From Elephas maximus indicus (lineage: Eukaryota > Chordata > Mammalia > Proboscidea > Elephantidae), in NCBI RefSeq assembly GCF_024166365.1, contig NC_064819.1:508501-572500 (forward strand): a stretch of DNA of 64,000 bases, read 5' to 3'. Within the stretch, counting starts at the first letter, position 1. Every line of letters starts with the position of its first letter. This document shows positions 1 to 10,408 of this stretch, in pieces. A program made the position numbers and the translations under genes. Below the pieces are notes generated by a model. It was not told the origin of the DNA, made no database searches, and saw only the letters and a list, made by a program, of their open reading frames with translations.

Positions 1-449
1 CTAACAATAAGATATACCAAAAACAAAACACAACAAAGACCAGACATTCATCAGTACAGTTCATTGGCACTTGAATACATCATAAACCAGGGACTACCTG
101 TACATAGGTATGAGGCAGATCATGAAGAAGGCTCTTAGTAGGGCTAAGAATACTGTCTTTTGAGTACCTGCTATCAGCCTGGTATCCTTCCAGAGCTTCA
201 CAAACTGACTGCTAAGAGGAATGGGGAACTCTCTGTAAGAGGTTTTGTTGCAGAAAGGTCAAAAAGATGGTCAAGACTGAGAAAGGTGTTGGGGGCCAGA
301 GGATGGTTTATATGAGATAAAAAGTAATGCTTACATTGATTTCTATAAATGGGAACTTTTACAGAGAAAGCAGCCTTCACATATGTCTTATGTCATTTAG
401 TGTTCTAATTTCAAGATGTTTTACATTCTTTTCCTTTTTTGATTTTTAG
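1..449 (+). other. PHLDB2: PHLDB2 last intron (3' part)
   Basis: Non-coding sequence leading to the acceptor of the final PHLDB2 exon. It ends in a T-rich polypyrimidine tract and the AG at 448-449. No repeat or gene was recognised in it. Confidence 0.75.
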
Positions 450-590
<141 letters not shown>

Positions 591-2309
591 TGAATTGGGG
601 CAACAGTCCACTTCAGGGCATACTGCAATAATCTCTTACAAGAATGAAGCCATATTCAATTCCAGATGGAAAGACCCAACAAACCCACCACTTTAACTGT
701 GTATAAGCAAAACTGTTCTCATATTAACAGGAAGTCATCTACAATGGAGGATGAAGGGGTTTTAAGTCAAAGCTTGATCATGAATAGCAAAAGAACTGAA
801 GCACCTGTGAAAAAGAGAACACTATTTTGATAAATAGCATCACCTACAGGAATATTTCTTACAAACTTTTTTTTTTTTTTTTACCAGTTGTTGGTTTTGG
901 AGAAACAAACTAAATAGTTTACAAAAATGTCTATATGCATTTGGAAATGTAAAATTACTTTAACACCCTAATCGTTACCACTAGCTTTGATATCTTGGTT
1001 TTTTAAAAGGTGGAATTTTGCTAAAGGTAATTTTATAAATATAGGCAAATGAAGACTTGGGGGGTGGGATTGGAGGGGAACATATTTTAGGAAGAGATTT
1101 TGCCTTAATTTTTGAGTACCGCACCAAAGCCAAAGACTTGGCCTGATTTCTGTTTAACATTAGTAGTTTCAAGTGGTGAACTGCATTTAGAGACATTCTA
1201 CCTTATCAACTGGAATTTTCATGCCATCACGTGCCCAGGAAGTTCACTTTGAAGAGTCATCACCAGCATAAGCTGCTGTACGTATATAGCAAGCTACTCT
1301 GTGTAAAAGAAGAGAGAACAAAACGATGCATGTTTTAGAAAGAAGCAGGCTTACACATTCTGTCACATCGGGCAGTTTTAAATAAAAAGAATATTTAGTG
1401 TTAGGAGCTCGTTTTGCCAGAGATTTCTCCATTCCCAGTGCTGAGAATAAAGGCAGCCAGTAGCCAGTTTCTTCTGGCTTGTCAGAGCTCTTGGTTGTGG
1501 AGCGCACCTGTTCATCGCAGTCTCACTCGATATAACTATGAAATCAGAGCTCTGTTTCTACCAAAGAACAGACTGATCAGAATTCTTATTTGCGGGAGTG
1601 GTGTAGTTCTATAAAAAGGCAAATGAAATTCAACATAGCATTGTCTGTAGTGTACCATTTTATTACGTATTTCTTTACAATTAGCCTTTGGTTTTTAGAG
1701 TTAAATTAATTTTTTGTTGAGTAAATGACTTCAGGCAAGTTCTTTTTGTAATGGTTTTCCAAGTGCCGTGAATACCCGTTTATCTTGTGTGTGTCTGTAA
1801 AAATGAATGTACTCTCTCCTGAAAGAAGGCAGTAGGTAGAAGTAGAAAACAATGACCTTATTTACTAGTTCAATGTGATCTGATTAGATCTGAAGTGTCT
1901 CTCTAGAAGATCTTTGTCAGGCCTGAGTACCATTCTTTTTTTTTTTTTTAACTTTCAGGGTGGTTTGCATACATGTTGCCAATAATAAGAATTTGCAACT
2001 GGATGACCAGTATTTTACTTGAAAGTGAAGGACGAAAATTACAATTGAAGAAGACATTTTTATAATCTGTTTATTTTTTTCACAGATCACCTCTCTACCC
2101 TGTAGTGATCTAAGAGAATAAGATGCAATTGCTAAAATGTTGTTGGTTAATGTAAAGATGTGACTTTTCTATACTGTACTTTGCTTTTTCACATGATCGT
2201 AAAGGTATTCTAATCAACTTTGTATCTTGCATGATGTAGTAAGCTTTTAAATACGTGTGTTAAATATGTTAAATTCAGATTAAAATGTTGACCTGATTTC
2301 ACATTTAAA

Positions 2310-2315
2310 AATAAA
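2310..2315 (+). promoter_or_regulatory. PHLDB2: PHLDB2 poly(A) signal (proximal)
   Basis: AATAAA within an A-rich run, about 1.72 kb after the stop codon. Confidence 0.5.
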
Positions 2316-2380
2316 CTCTTCCCTCATGTGGAAGTTACCTATAAGTAACATTATGGAGCAAAAGTCAATGGTAGAATCTA

Positions 2381-2386
2381 AATAAA
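2381..2386 (+). promoter_or_regulatory. PHLDB2: PHLDB2 poly(A) signal (distal, favoured)
   Basis: AATAAA followed 5 bases later by a GT-rich stretch (GTTGTGTGTT at 2391-2400). This is the usual arrangement of a cleavage and polyadenylation site. Confidence 0.65.
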
Positions 2387-2467
2387 GATTGTTGTGTGTT
2401 AACATTATGATTTGTAGTTCATAAACTGAAGTAATTAGAAGTAGTATTGTAACTCAAATAAGGTTCT

Positions 2468-2910
2468 TGCCTCTCACTGGTCAAGAATGAGCAGGTAAGG
2501 CACGTAGTTTTCCATATGAGCAAAGCTTTATTGAAGAGGCTTGCAAGTGGAGACGAGGAGGGCCTAGAGTAGTGCTTACCCTCATCTCACAGAACAAAAG
2601 ACAGGCCTGAGTTTTTAAAAGTTCTTGGGTGGGAAAAGATTCATGTTTATTCATAGACACAGCTGGGGAAATGTTAACTAAGGTGTGCATGCAGCAGCTT
2701 TCCTAGATGGCTCCTGTCCTGGAGGCCTCTGGGATTCGTAGCAGGACTTATCATGGGGTGTCATGCCTGCGCAGTCTCTTGCTCCCTGGGTTTGATTCCC
2801 TGGCTGGGGCTGTAGCCCCTCACTGCTTCTGGTGGAAGGTCACACAGCGGTCACAGGTGGATGTTCTGTGCATGTCCCTAGGCCTGGTCTTCTCCAGCTG
2901 CTTCTGAAAG
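2468..2910 (-). mobile_element. Possible solo LTR of an endogenous retrovirus
   Basis: Read on the minus strand the stretch is moderately GC-rich, then has an A-rich TATA-like patch (about 2610-2625) and CAATAAAGC-type polyadenylation context (about 2523-2536) close to its left end. That order resembles U3-R-U5. I could not find paired target-site duplications or fix either terminus. It might instead be unrelated unique sequence. Confidence 0.3.
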
Positions 2911-4879
2911 GCAACTTTAAAGAAGTTTGCAGGCTATTTTTAGATACCCCGCCCCACTGTTCTGGGGAATGGCTTTGTTTCTGTGCCCTGGCCCATTTCT
3001 TGTTATTTGCAGATTTGGGGGCCCCCGTTCCTTGTCTTACTAATCCTCTTGGTTCCACACTCAACCCCCTATTGCGTCCATTATAGTATAGCCTATTTCT
3101 CTTTTACTTGCTTCTCCTCTAACCACACCAGTCTCTTCACTATTTCTCAAACAGGCACCCTCCTATCTTAGGGCATTTGCTCCCTGTTTTAATATCTCGG
3201 GTCACATTCCTATTGCTTAAAATGAAATAGACCTTGAAAATATCTGACATCTTATTGTTTCTTTGTGCAGATGCACTTATTACTAGGGATTGAAGGACCA
3301 TGCGTACTTATCCTTCTAACAGGAAAAAAAAAAAATGATGCAACTGTGAAGTAAAGCGATGAGACTTTATTTGGTAATGTGGGGACATCTTTTGTCTCTC
3401 TGAACCAAGGTAGCAGATTCCCAAGAGAGAAACTGCTTTCCCCAATATGTCCTTTCACCCTTTTGTATGTTAATGAAGACAAACGTGAAAGGGTACCCAG
3501 AATAGAAGAAAATGTCTCCTTCAAGCCCACCACTGTCAGTAGAAGCATCTTGGCCACAGTTTTTCCTGGTTTGTTAGGCTGACAGCTATGAATAAAGAAA
3601 ATGATCCCTGGGTTTTGTGTTTTTCCCACTATGATGACTAGTCAGATTTTTCATTTTGCTGCACATGAAATGACAGGAGACCTTCAAAAGTAGAGGGGAA
3701 AAAATGGAAAGGAATAACAGAATATTTGCAGTTATCCAAACCTCCAGGGAGAGGCATTTATTGTTAGGCTCTAAGGACAGTGAGGTGACATGCACTGGGC
3801 ATCACCACGATTTTGTCCTTCTGGAATCTACAACAGCCTTCATGTAGAGCTGGCAAAATAGCTCAGCAACTTTTGAGATATGACCTGAAGTCAGATGGCT
3901 GCCTCTGCTGTCTGTCTATGGCATTACACCTGCCAAGAAAGATCTAGTCAGTGTTTTGCCATTATCCAACTTTTTCACTGTGGTCCAATTGGACAGGTTC
4001 TCAAGACTCCAAAGACATGCCGACTTCTCTAGATTCAACGTTTGCCTTTAACTCTTGCACATATTGCTGCTCCAAAATAAATGACCAAGACAGTAAACTG
4101 GTTTCAGTCCAGGGCTTTGTACTGATTCTTGCCAGTTCAGTCAGGGCTAAGGAAGTGACACCGGAACTGACACAAATTTTTAAAAATTTGGGTGAACCAG
4201 AACCATAACCAAAATGGGAAGAATTATAGGTGGAAGCCGTGCTAGAAACTTAATCTCCCTCTTAGAAAACAAGGGCAGTGTAAGTGTTGCAAAGCAACCA
4301 AATCTTTAGCCCGAGGGATTTTGCACAGGCTGGAAAACAATGGTGCCCCAATCAAAGATAGTGGGTGACCATGACGATTTGAATGTGTGTAGCTCTCAGT
4401 CCTGGCAATAATACAGTCTTTATGTATCAGGGTCCTGAAAGGGCTCACTGTGCCTCTTCCAAGTCTCTCATTCCAAGTCCAAGAGGTTGTGGCCAAGAGA
4501 TTCTTATACAATAGACTTGGGAAGGGCAGTTTAGCTAAAAAGTCTTCACATAATAACTGATGAGCACCTAAGTTTGAAAAACCAGTGACTCAGGAGAGAT
4601 GAACCCCCTATGTTGGTTTGGCAGTGTTTTTTTTTTTTTTTTTAATTGCTCAGACCTCTACTTTCTCTGATGTAACATAAGTCAAGCAGGTTCCTGGCTA
4701 ATTTGGTCCCTGGAGCCCCCATGTCTTATGAGCTCAAACTGTAGATCTTTTTCACCCCACCGGCCTGCCTACCACCTCTTATTCACTGCTACCTGTTTCC
4801 ATTTTCTTTCATTCTGAATTTATCGACAAAATGCATTGTGGCCGTTGCTTGGACAAGAAGCCTGTTTCCATCCTGACTG
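2911..4879. other. Intergenic, nothing recognised
   Basis: Mixed-composition DNA between PHLDB2 and ABHD10. The longest open frames (for example 3252-3629 on the minus strand) show no recognisable domain and no splice context. A poly-T run lies at about 4627-4643. Confidence 0.5.
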
Positions 4880-5245
4880 AAACGGGAATAACTAGGCTGC
4901 TAACTGAAAAGATTGGAGGTTCAGAAAAAAGTCCTGGTGCTCTGTCAGCCGTTGAAAACTCTGTGGACCCCAGTTCTATTCATTAAAAACTCTGTGGACC
5001 CCAGTTCTATTCATTAAAAACTCTGTGGACCCCAGTTCTATTCATTAAAAACTCTGTGGACCCCAGTTCTATTCATTAAAAACTCTGTGGACCCCAGTTC
5101 TATTCATTAAAAACTCTGTGGACCCCAGTTCTATTCATTAAAAACTCTGTGGACCCCAGTTCTATTCATTAAAAACTCTGTGGACCCCAGTTCTATTCAT
5201 GGAGTCTCCCTGAGTTGGAATTGGCTCCATGGAAACTGGTAGTAA
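4880..5245 (+). mobile_element. AfroSINE with an expanded internal minisatellite
   Basis: A SINE head (ctgctaactgaaaagattgg at about 4895) and a SINE tail (gttggaattggctccatgg at about 5214) flank a tandem array. The array unit is itself part of the SINE body: aactctgtggaccccagttc matches the equivalent stretch of the copy at 38,718-38,931. The element therefore grew by internal amplification. Confidence 0.65.
4954..5200. repeat. 31-bp minisatellite, 8 copies
   Basis: Units start at 4954, 4985, 5016, 5047, 5078, 5109, 5140 and 5171. Units 2-7 are identical by eye; unit 1 differs at its first base and unit 8 lacks its last base. Confidence 0.95.
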
Positions 5246-5699
5246 CAATAATGGATAATTTTTGCCAATCTGATAGCTGCAAAAATTCAGTTTTTAAATT
5301 AGGGAGGTGCATCATGTCTGCTTATATAGATTGTCTTTTATAACCTTTGGCCAATTTTACAAATGTTTTTCTTACCGTTTCTAGAAGCCGTCTGAATAGG
5401 AAGCACTAATACTTTGTTACCTATGTTGTAAAATCTGCTTTTCTAGGTTTTCAGGTGACTTAACGTACCTTTTGCCATTCAAAAAAATTTAGATTCGTAT
5501 ACCACCAAATACATCCCTTTTTTATGATTTTGGGGCTTCAAACCTTAAGAAAGTCCCTCCCATCCCCAGACTATACAAGTAATTTCGTAAAATTAATTTT
5601 AACCTTCCGTTTTATTCTTCTTTTGAGACCCTTCCTGTATCTGGTAATTATTTTTGTATACAGCATGAGGTAGGAGTCAGAATAATGCAATATTCAAGT
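5246..5699. other. Intergenic, nothing recognised
   Basis: AT-rich sequence just upstream of the ABHD10 CpG island, with no repeat or ORF that I can support. Confidence 0.5.
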
Positions 5700-5994
5700 A
5701 CAAAAACAGGGAAAAAAACGTGGCAGGAGACGGCGGCGAGTGTCGGATTCCACTCCAGGTTTCTGTACTCGCAGGATTTAGGGTAGACGTGAGATGCAGC
5801 GAGATCAGTGTCCCGGGGAAGATGAGATGGTTTCCTGCCCAGGAAAGTTGGGTAACGGTTCTTCTCCTGGAATATCTAGCAGCCAACCGAGAACGTAGCC
5901 ATTCGGGACCACTCAAAACATCCCACGCTGTCACAAGCAAAACGTTGTACATGAAGCGAAAAAAAAAGGGCGGGGGGAACGAGCGACGATCCTC

Positions 5995-6006
5995 TGCGCA
6001 TGTGCA
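5995..6006. promoter_or_regulatory. NRF1-like site
   Basis: TGCGCATGTGCA is one base away from the perfect NRF1 palindrome. Confidence 0.5.
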
Positions 6007-6067
6007 TTCTCCCCGTGCTGACTAGGGCACAGGCGCTCTGTAGCAAGTTCCGCCTTCTAGCCGACGA

Positions 6068-6077
6068 CGCATGCGCA
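6068..6077. promoter_or_regulatory. NRF1-like site
   Basis: CGCATGCGCA is a perfect core. A second half-type site, GCCTGCGCAC, lies at 6086-6095. Confidence 0.55.
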
Positions 6078-6140
6078 GCTTGCGCGCCTGCGCACGGTCG
6101 CCTTCTGTGGAGGACGCTGGGGGGCGCAGGGGCTGCTGGG

Positions 6141-6150
6141 AAGATGGCGG
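6141..6150 (+). promoter_or_regulatory. YY1-type motif over the start codon
   Basis: AAGATGGCGG spans the ABHD10 ATG. This motif is common just downstream of TATA-less start sites and binds YY1 in the known cases. It also gives an acceptable Kozak context (A at -3, G at +4). Confidence 0.5.
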
Positions 6151-6300
6151 GCCTGCGCCTTGCTGCCGTGGCGGCTGGGGTACCTTGTCGGAGCTGGGCT
6201 TGGGCGGCCGTCTCTTTCGGCCCCCACCGAGGCTTCAGCGCCCTACTTGCCCGGAAGTCCGAGCGGGCGCCACGGTGGCTCCCAAGTCACTGTTCGAAAG
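6144..6300 (+). CDS. ABHD10: ABHD10 coding exon 1 (mitochondrial presequence)
   Basis: ABHD10 is a mitochondrial alpha/beta-hydrolase. It removes S-acyl groups (PRDX5 is a known substrate) and hydrolyses acyl-glucuronides such as mycophenolic acid acyl-glucuronide. Five coding exons here (6144-6300, 9461-9644, 23539-23650, 24055-24192, 37765-38106) sum to 933 nt and 310 residues with no break. Exon 1 gives 52 codons plus one base. It is rich in Ala and Arg, with no acidic residue before Glu40, as expected for a mitochondrial targeting sequence. The donor AAAG|GTGGGA at 6300/6301 is the stronger one. An alternative at 6285/6286 (CCAA|GTCACT) is also in phase and would give 305 residues, matching the human length more closely. 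Catalytic Ser157, Asp254 and His284 (310-residue numbering) correspond to human 152, 249 and 279. Confidence 0.88.
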
Positions 6301-6410
6301 GTGGGAGTAGGACGCGACCTTTCCCGGTCCAGTGCGTTTTGGGCGCCCCATTCGAAAGTGTCCCTCCCCCCTTCTCAGCGCCCCAATTCCAGGCGCTTTC
6401 GACGGGTCTG

Positions 6411-6572
6411 GAAGCCCTGCTGGCATGGTGGTTAAGTGCTACGGCTGCTAACCAGAAGGTCGGCAGCTCGAGTCCACCAGGCGCTCCTTGGGGACCCTGT
6501 GGGGTAGCTCTGTCCTGTAGGGTCGCTGTGAGTCGGGCTCGCCCGGGCGGCAGTGGGTTTGGGTTTTGGTTT
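6411..6572 (+). mobile_element. AfroSINE inside the ABHD10 CpG island
   Basis: The SINE head (agtgctacggctgctaacc at about 6434) is followed by a B-box-like segment, the gggtcgctgtgagtcgggct body at about 6520 and a T-rich GGGTTT tail. It lies 110 bp past exon 1. Its CpGs are better preserved than in the other copies in this window. Confidence 0.85.
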
Positions 6573-7151
6573 CGGACAGTGTGCAGAGGGTCGTGAGGGG
6601 GTCTCTGCGCCGGCTGCCGTCGGCCTGGGCTGCCCTCCTGGGGGGCGTGGTTGGGCCGCCAACGCGTTTGATTGACCTGTCGCCCTTTTTTGCTTTTTGT
6701 TTGTTTCATCTGCGGCTTCTGAAGTTTACAGATCGTGACTCCGTGTTAAGATGTTCAGACCTGATCTCCTTTGCCTTGAGGGGACTGAAAACATGGGACA
6801 TTTTCTTTGTAAAAGTGTAGATGTCTTCATCGAGCCTGATGTCTAGTGTTCTCCATGCCCCACTCAGTGAAACAACCCTGTCACCCCTCTACAAAGACAA
6901 CTAGAATTTAGACTCCAAACTGGAGAACTCAAGTATTTCCTTTATCGTCTGTTTGATCACTGCCTCTTCCCCCCAGTTGCATTTAGTCTGTCTTCATGAA
7001 TTATGTTCCTTTAATTTTTTGGCTTTGCATTTGGCAAGAAAATAAAAAGATATAATTCTGGCAGTTGTCAGCTGCATGGTGTTTCCTATGGGAATTTGTG
7101 TCGTTTCAGATACACTCTGAGTTAACATTTTTAAACTTAATAGTCGATGTT

Positions 7152-7340
7152 TTTGTTGTTAGGTGCCACTGAGTGAATTTTGACTTACAGCGACGCCTTG
7201 TGACAGTAAATCTGCCCCATAGGATTTCCCAGGCTGTAATATTTATGGCAACAGGTTACCAGGTCTTTTCTCCCACGAGTGGGTGGTCCAGGGTTCCAAC
7301 CACCAACCTTTGGGTTACCAGTCAAGCACTTAACCATTGC
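7152..7340 (-). mobile_element. AfroSINE, long subfamily, antisense
   Basis: It begins with tgttgttaggtgccactgag (the reverse complement of the SINE/RTE tail) and ends with the antisense head (cttaaccattgcac). It includes the extra central block (ggctgtaatatttatgg) of the longer subfamily. Confidence 0.8.
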
Positions 7341-7532
7341 ACTCTAAGTCAGTTTCATTTTTTAAAGTTTTTTCTGCACCTATAAAATCAATACTTGTTT
7401 TTTTAAAAAAAAAAGTATAAAGATTTTTAAAATGTCATTTATAATCCTGCTTTCTTCCTCCAAAGACATTACCCAACCCAGTGCCATCGAGTCGATTCCG
7501 ACGCATAGCGACCCTACAGGACAGAGTAGAAC
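7341..7532. repeat. Left arm of an inverted duplication
   Basis: This stretch is the reverse complement of 8501-8689 with only a few mismatches. It includes 131 bp of unique sequence (7341-7471) and an attached SINE tail. The spacer between arms is about 970 bp. Confidence 0.85.
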
Positions 7533-7556
7533 TTAACCATTGCACCACTACCAGGC
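7472..7556 (-). mobile_element. Internally deleted AfroSINE, antisense
   Basis: The tail (gccatcgagtcgattccgac) is joined directly to the antisense head (cttaaccattgcaccac), so the middle is missing. It is the counterpart, within the inverted duplication, of the SINE at 8404-8560. Confidence 0.75.
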
Positions 7557-8206
7557 CTTATAAGTAACTTACATTTAATTGTACACAACCCAAAGGTATG
7601 TTATACATAAGTGCTCACTAGCTAAGTGTGTCAGTTCCTTAACTAGGGTATAATATCCCTTCATCTATTTAGCAAATACTCCCAGAGCACTTATGCACCA
7701 GGCTTTAAAGTAAACCTTAACAGTAGAAAGGTATTTTTATGGATATAAGATTAAGAGTATGTCTACTTATAACCAAGATTAAATAAATTGTAGTTATCTT
7801 GGGAAATTCCTTTGTTGGGAGGTAATAGCTGGAAAAGTTCAGGAAGGATTTTTTTGAGTGCTGAGCTAAGGGAATTGGGAAATGAATGTTTTTGCTGATA
7901 TAATCTGCCAGTATCTATAAAGCATGGATCCTGACTGTCCCCTGCTTAGCCCTGTTTTTCAGTAAGAGTTTTAAATTTGTCAAATTTCTCTATATGTTGG
8001 AGTGTTAGAACAGCCTTACATGTAAGAGGGATAATTTTAAGGCCTACAATTAAGTTAAAAAAAGAAAAAAAAAATCAAATTCTTAAATCCAAAATGGGGA
8101 ATACTTCAGCAGCTCACATGGGAAGGGGCTGAGTTAACCACAAAAAGTGGAGGAAGTATCCACTTAATACTACTAAAAAAGAGATCTGCTAGTCCAGTGA
8201 AAGGAC

Positions 8207-8362
8207 TTTAAAAAAAAAAAAAATTGCCATTCCTACCTATAGTGACCCTAGAGGACAGAGTAGAACTGCCCCATGGGGTTTCCAAGGAGCGGCTGGTGAA
8301 TTTGAACTACTGACCTTTTGGTTAGCAGCTGTATCACTTAATCACTGCACCACTAGAGCTCC
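8207..8362 (-). mobile_element. AfroSINE, antisense
   Basis: An A-run and the antisense tail (cctatagtgaccctagagga) lead to the antisense head (cactgcaccactagagctcc). Short matching flanks (aaaggact) on both sides suggest the target duplication. Confidence 0.85.
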
Positions 8363-8403
8363 AAAAAGGACTGTAAGGAAATAAGTAAATCTAATGTCTT
8401 TGG

Positions 8404-8560
8404 GGAAACCCTGGTGGTGTAGTAGTTAAGTGCTATGGCTGCTAACCAAAGGGTCAGCAGTTCGAATCCACCAGGCACTCCTTGGAAACTCTGTGGGGCA
8501 GTTCTACTCTGTCCTATAGGGTCGCTGTGAGTCGGAATTGACTCGATGGCACAGGTTGGG
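8404..8560 (+). mobile_element. AfroSINE with 12-bp target-site duplication
   Basis: A complete sense copy from gaaaccctggtggtgtagta to the gactcgatggcacaggttgg end. It is flanked by TAATGTCTTTGG at 8392-8403 and 8561-8572. Confidence 0.92.
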
Positions 8561-8689
8561 TAATGTCTTTGGAGGAAGAAGGCGGGATTATAAATGACAT
8601 TTAAAAAATCTTTATACTCTTTTTTTAAAAAACAAGTGTTGATTTTATAGGTGCAGAAAAAACTTTAAAAAATGAAACTGGCTTAGAGT
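8501..8689. repeat. Right arm of an inverted duplication
   Basis: Pairs with 7341-7532. The unique part is 8561-8689; the rest is the 3' part of the sense SINE. Confidence 0.85.
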
Positions 8690-9460
8690 ACCTTATAAAG
8701 TATACTAGTTGTACCGTTGCACTTATATTACACTGTGTACCATTCACAGAAAGCCAGACCAGCAAATAAAACACACAGTGATTGCAGACTTCTGTGAAAA
8801 ATCTCTTTCCAAAATGAGACTGTTATATATTGTTCCAGGCAACTTGTAAAGAAACTGCTCACGGAACCCACCTCAGCCAGTACTGAGCTATGATTGACTG
8901 TTACCATGGCCCATGATTTCTTAGGTGGGATGGGAGTCAGTAATAAGAAGGGTCATGGCACTTCTGCCTTTGAAACAATTTTTCATGAGCAGACCAAACT
9001 TGTTTCTGCCCCTTCCCCCAAAAGTGGACGGTGCAAAACTATCCAAACATTAAAAAAATGAAAAAGAAGATAAAAATCTCACTTCAGAGGACTACAACTA
9101 GAGTAGGTTGTTCTGAATGTTGATTGATAGGATTGAGAGTAGATGTTAGAGCAGCAACAGGAGAACATTACTGATGCCTCTCTGTCTTTCGTTGCCTTGA
9201 AATTTCCACCTCATTGTATATTTTGGAAGAATCAATATTGAACCTTGCTCAAAGAAGGTGCTGATTTGGGCACAGTTTTAAAACTAAAGATGTCATGCAC
9301 AGGCTTGCGGCTTTAATACTTTGAATCTGTTTTTGTGTTTCCTATTAAATGGAAATAATATTTGACATCAACTCGATGAGTGGAGAAAGTTAAGATTGAA
9401 AATATGGTCTCCCATACTGTATTTGCAAACTGTAGCTTATATTTTATGTACTTTGTTTAG

Positions 9461-9644
9461 TTTGCAGACAAAAGACATCACTCTCTTTCCTTAATCGACC
9501 AGACCTTCCAAACCTGGCTTATAAGAAGCTAAAAGGCAAAAGTCCAGGCGTTATCTTCATCCCTGGCTATCGTTCTGATATGAATGGTACAAAAGCATTG
9601 GCAATTGAGGAGTTTTGCAAATCTCTAGGTCACGCCTATATAAG
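9461..9644 (+). CDS. ABHD10: ABHD10 coding exon 2
   Basis: The acceptor TTTAG is at 9456-9460 and the donor AG|GTAGGA follows 9644. The exon has 184 nt: it completes the split codon from exon 1, gives 60 codons, and ends with two bases of an Arg codon. It encodes the start of the hydrolase fold (NRPDLPNLAYKKLKGKSPG, then VIFIPGY with the oxyanion-hole region after the first long strand, and FCKSLGH). A nearby AG at 9466-9467 would break the frame match to the family, so the upstream AG was chosen. Confidence 0.93.
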
Positions 9645-9936
9645 GTAGGAACCACGCTTTTCTGAGAAAAACATTGCTACCATTTAGCATGGCAGTGGTT
9701 AAGTATTTCTGATTTAACCAATTGAAGTAAATGCTACCATTTTTATAGATTAGTTTATTTTAATGGTCTGTAAACTTTCATCTTGTGACGTGAGGTTGTT
9801 GTAAAAGCACTAATTAGGTCCAGCTAAGTGGAATTTTTGGTAAATCAAATGTAGATGGTGGTGCTTTTTTTTTTTTAAAAGATCTTTGTGTCACACTGAC
9901 AATTCTGACAGGGAAGGTCATGGTACATCTTGTTAA

Positions 9937-10408
9937 CCCTTTTGTGACCCCGTTATTTTTTTTTTTTTAATTTATTGTTGATACTGTGTGTTTTCAATAA
10001 TGGAGGGCGTGCTGAATCATGGAGTGTGTCTAAATTTTTGGTAGGTAATATGTTTTTTGTTTTATACCTTATTCCGCAAATTGTACCCTTGGAGTCCAGA
10101 GGTACATGGGTGTACCCCCTGTGAACACAAATTCTACCCCCCGAGTCCAGAGGTCCATATATGTACCAAATAAAAATTTTCAAAATTCAGGTTTTTCCTA
10201 CCAAAAACTCGATGATTCAGCATCACCTCATACAGTACCCTGTAAAAACAGTAATCAGCACATGCCTGCTTTTTTCCATTTCAAACTGTTATATAGGGCC
10301 CTTCCTGGTGGCTGCATGTACTTTTAGTGGGACACTGGCTTCCCAATGAACCTCAGAGGTTACAAAAAGTAAATGGTAGCCGTATATACCACCAGTCTTG
10401 AGAGGGTT
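9937..10408. mobile_element. Candidate piggyBac-like fold-back element (MITE)
   Basis: TTAA at 9933-9936 and at 10,409-10,412 bracket 472 bp. Termini are CCCTTTTGTGAC on the left and, reading inwards from the right, AAAACCCTCTCAAGAC after TTAA. Internal inverted matches include GCTGAATCAT at 10,011-10,020 against ATGATTCAGC at 10,213-10,222, plus poly-A/T-rich arms. A near-repeated gagtccagaggt block occurs at about 10,093 and 10,143. TTAA targets and CCCT-type ends are piggyBac hallmarks. No transposase is present. Confidence 0.4.

Larger units (their letters stand above)
591..2400 (+). other. PHLDB2: PHLDB2 3' UTR
   Basis: AT-rich sequence after the PHLDB2 stop, with no long ORF and no recognised repeat over about 1.8 kb. 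That fits a conserved 3' UTR. Two poly(A) signals near its end (2310-2315 and 2381-2386) set the likely boundary. Confidence 0.65.
5700..6640 (+). promoter_or_regulatory. ABHD10: ABHD10 CpG-island promoter
   Basis: GC content and CpG density rise sharply between about 5700 and 6640. There is no TATA box. Three NRF1-type palindromic motifs (5995-6006, 6068-6077, 6086-6095) and a YY1-type motif over the start codon (6141-6150) suggest a housekeeping promoter typical of nuclear genes for mitochondrial proteins. The start site is probably between about 6000 and 6130, but no initiator was fixed. Confidence 0.75.
6301..9460 (+). other. ABHD10: ABHD10 intron 1
   Basis: A 3.2-kb intron from GT at 6301 to AG at 9459-9460. 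It holds five AfroSINE copies and an inverted duplication (7341-7532 and 8501-8689). The remainder (6573-7151, 7557-8206, 8690-9460) is AT-rich with nothing else recognised. Confidence 0.8.

Noticed and set aside
4954-5200. A CRISPR-like array
   Set aside because: The units are head-to-tail with no spacers, in a mammalian genome and inside a SINE. It is a minisatellite.
6000-6596. A 198-codon open frame across the ABHD10 CpG island
   Set aside because: It is ABHD10 exon 1 with its upstream leader, read through the donor into the intron and the SINE. GC-rich DNA has few stops. The true start is the ATG at 6144.
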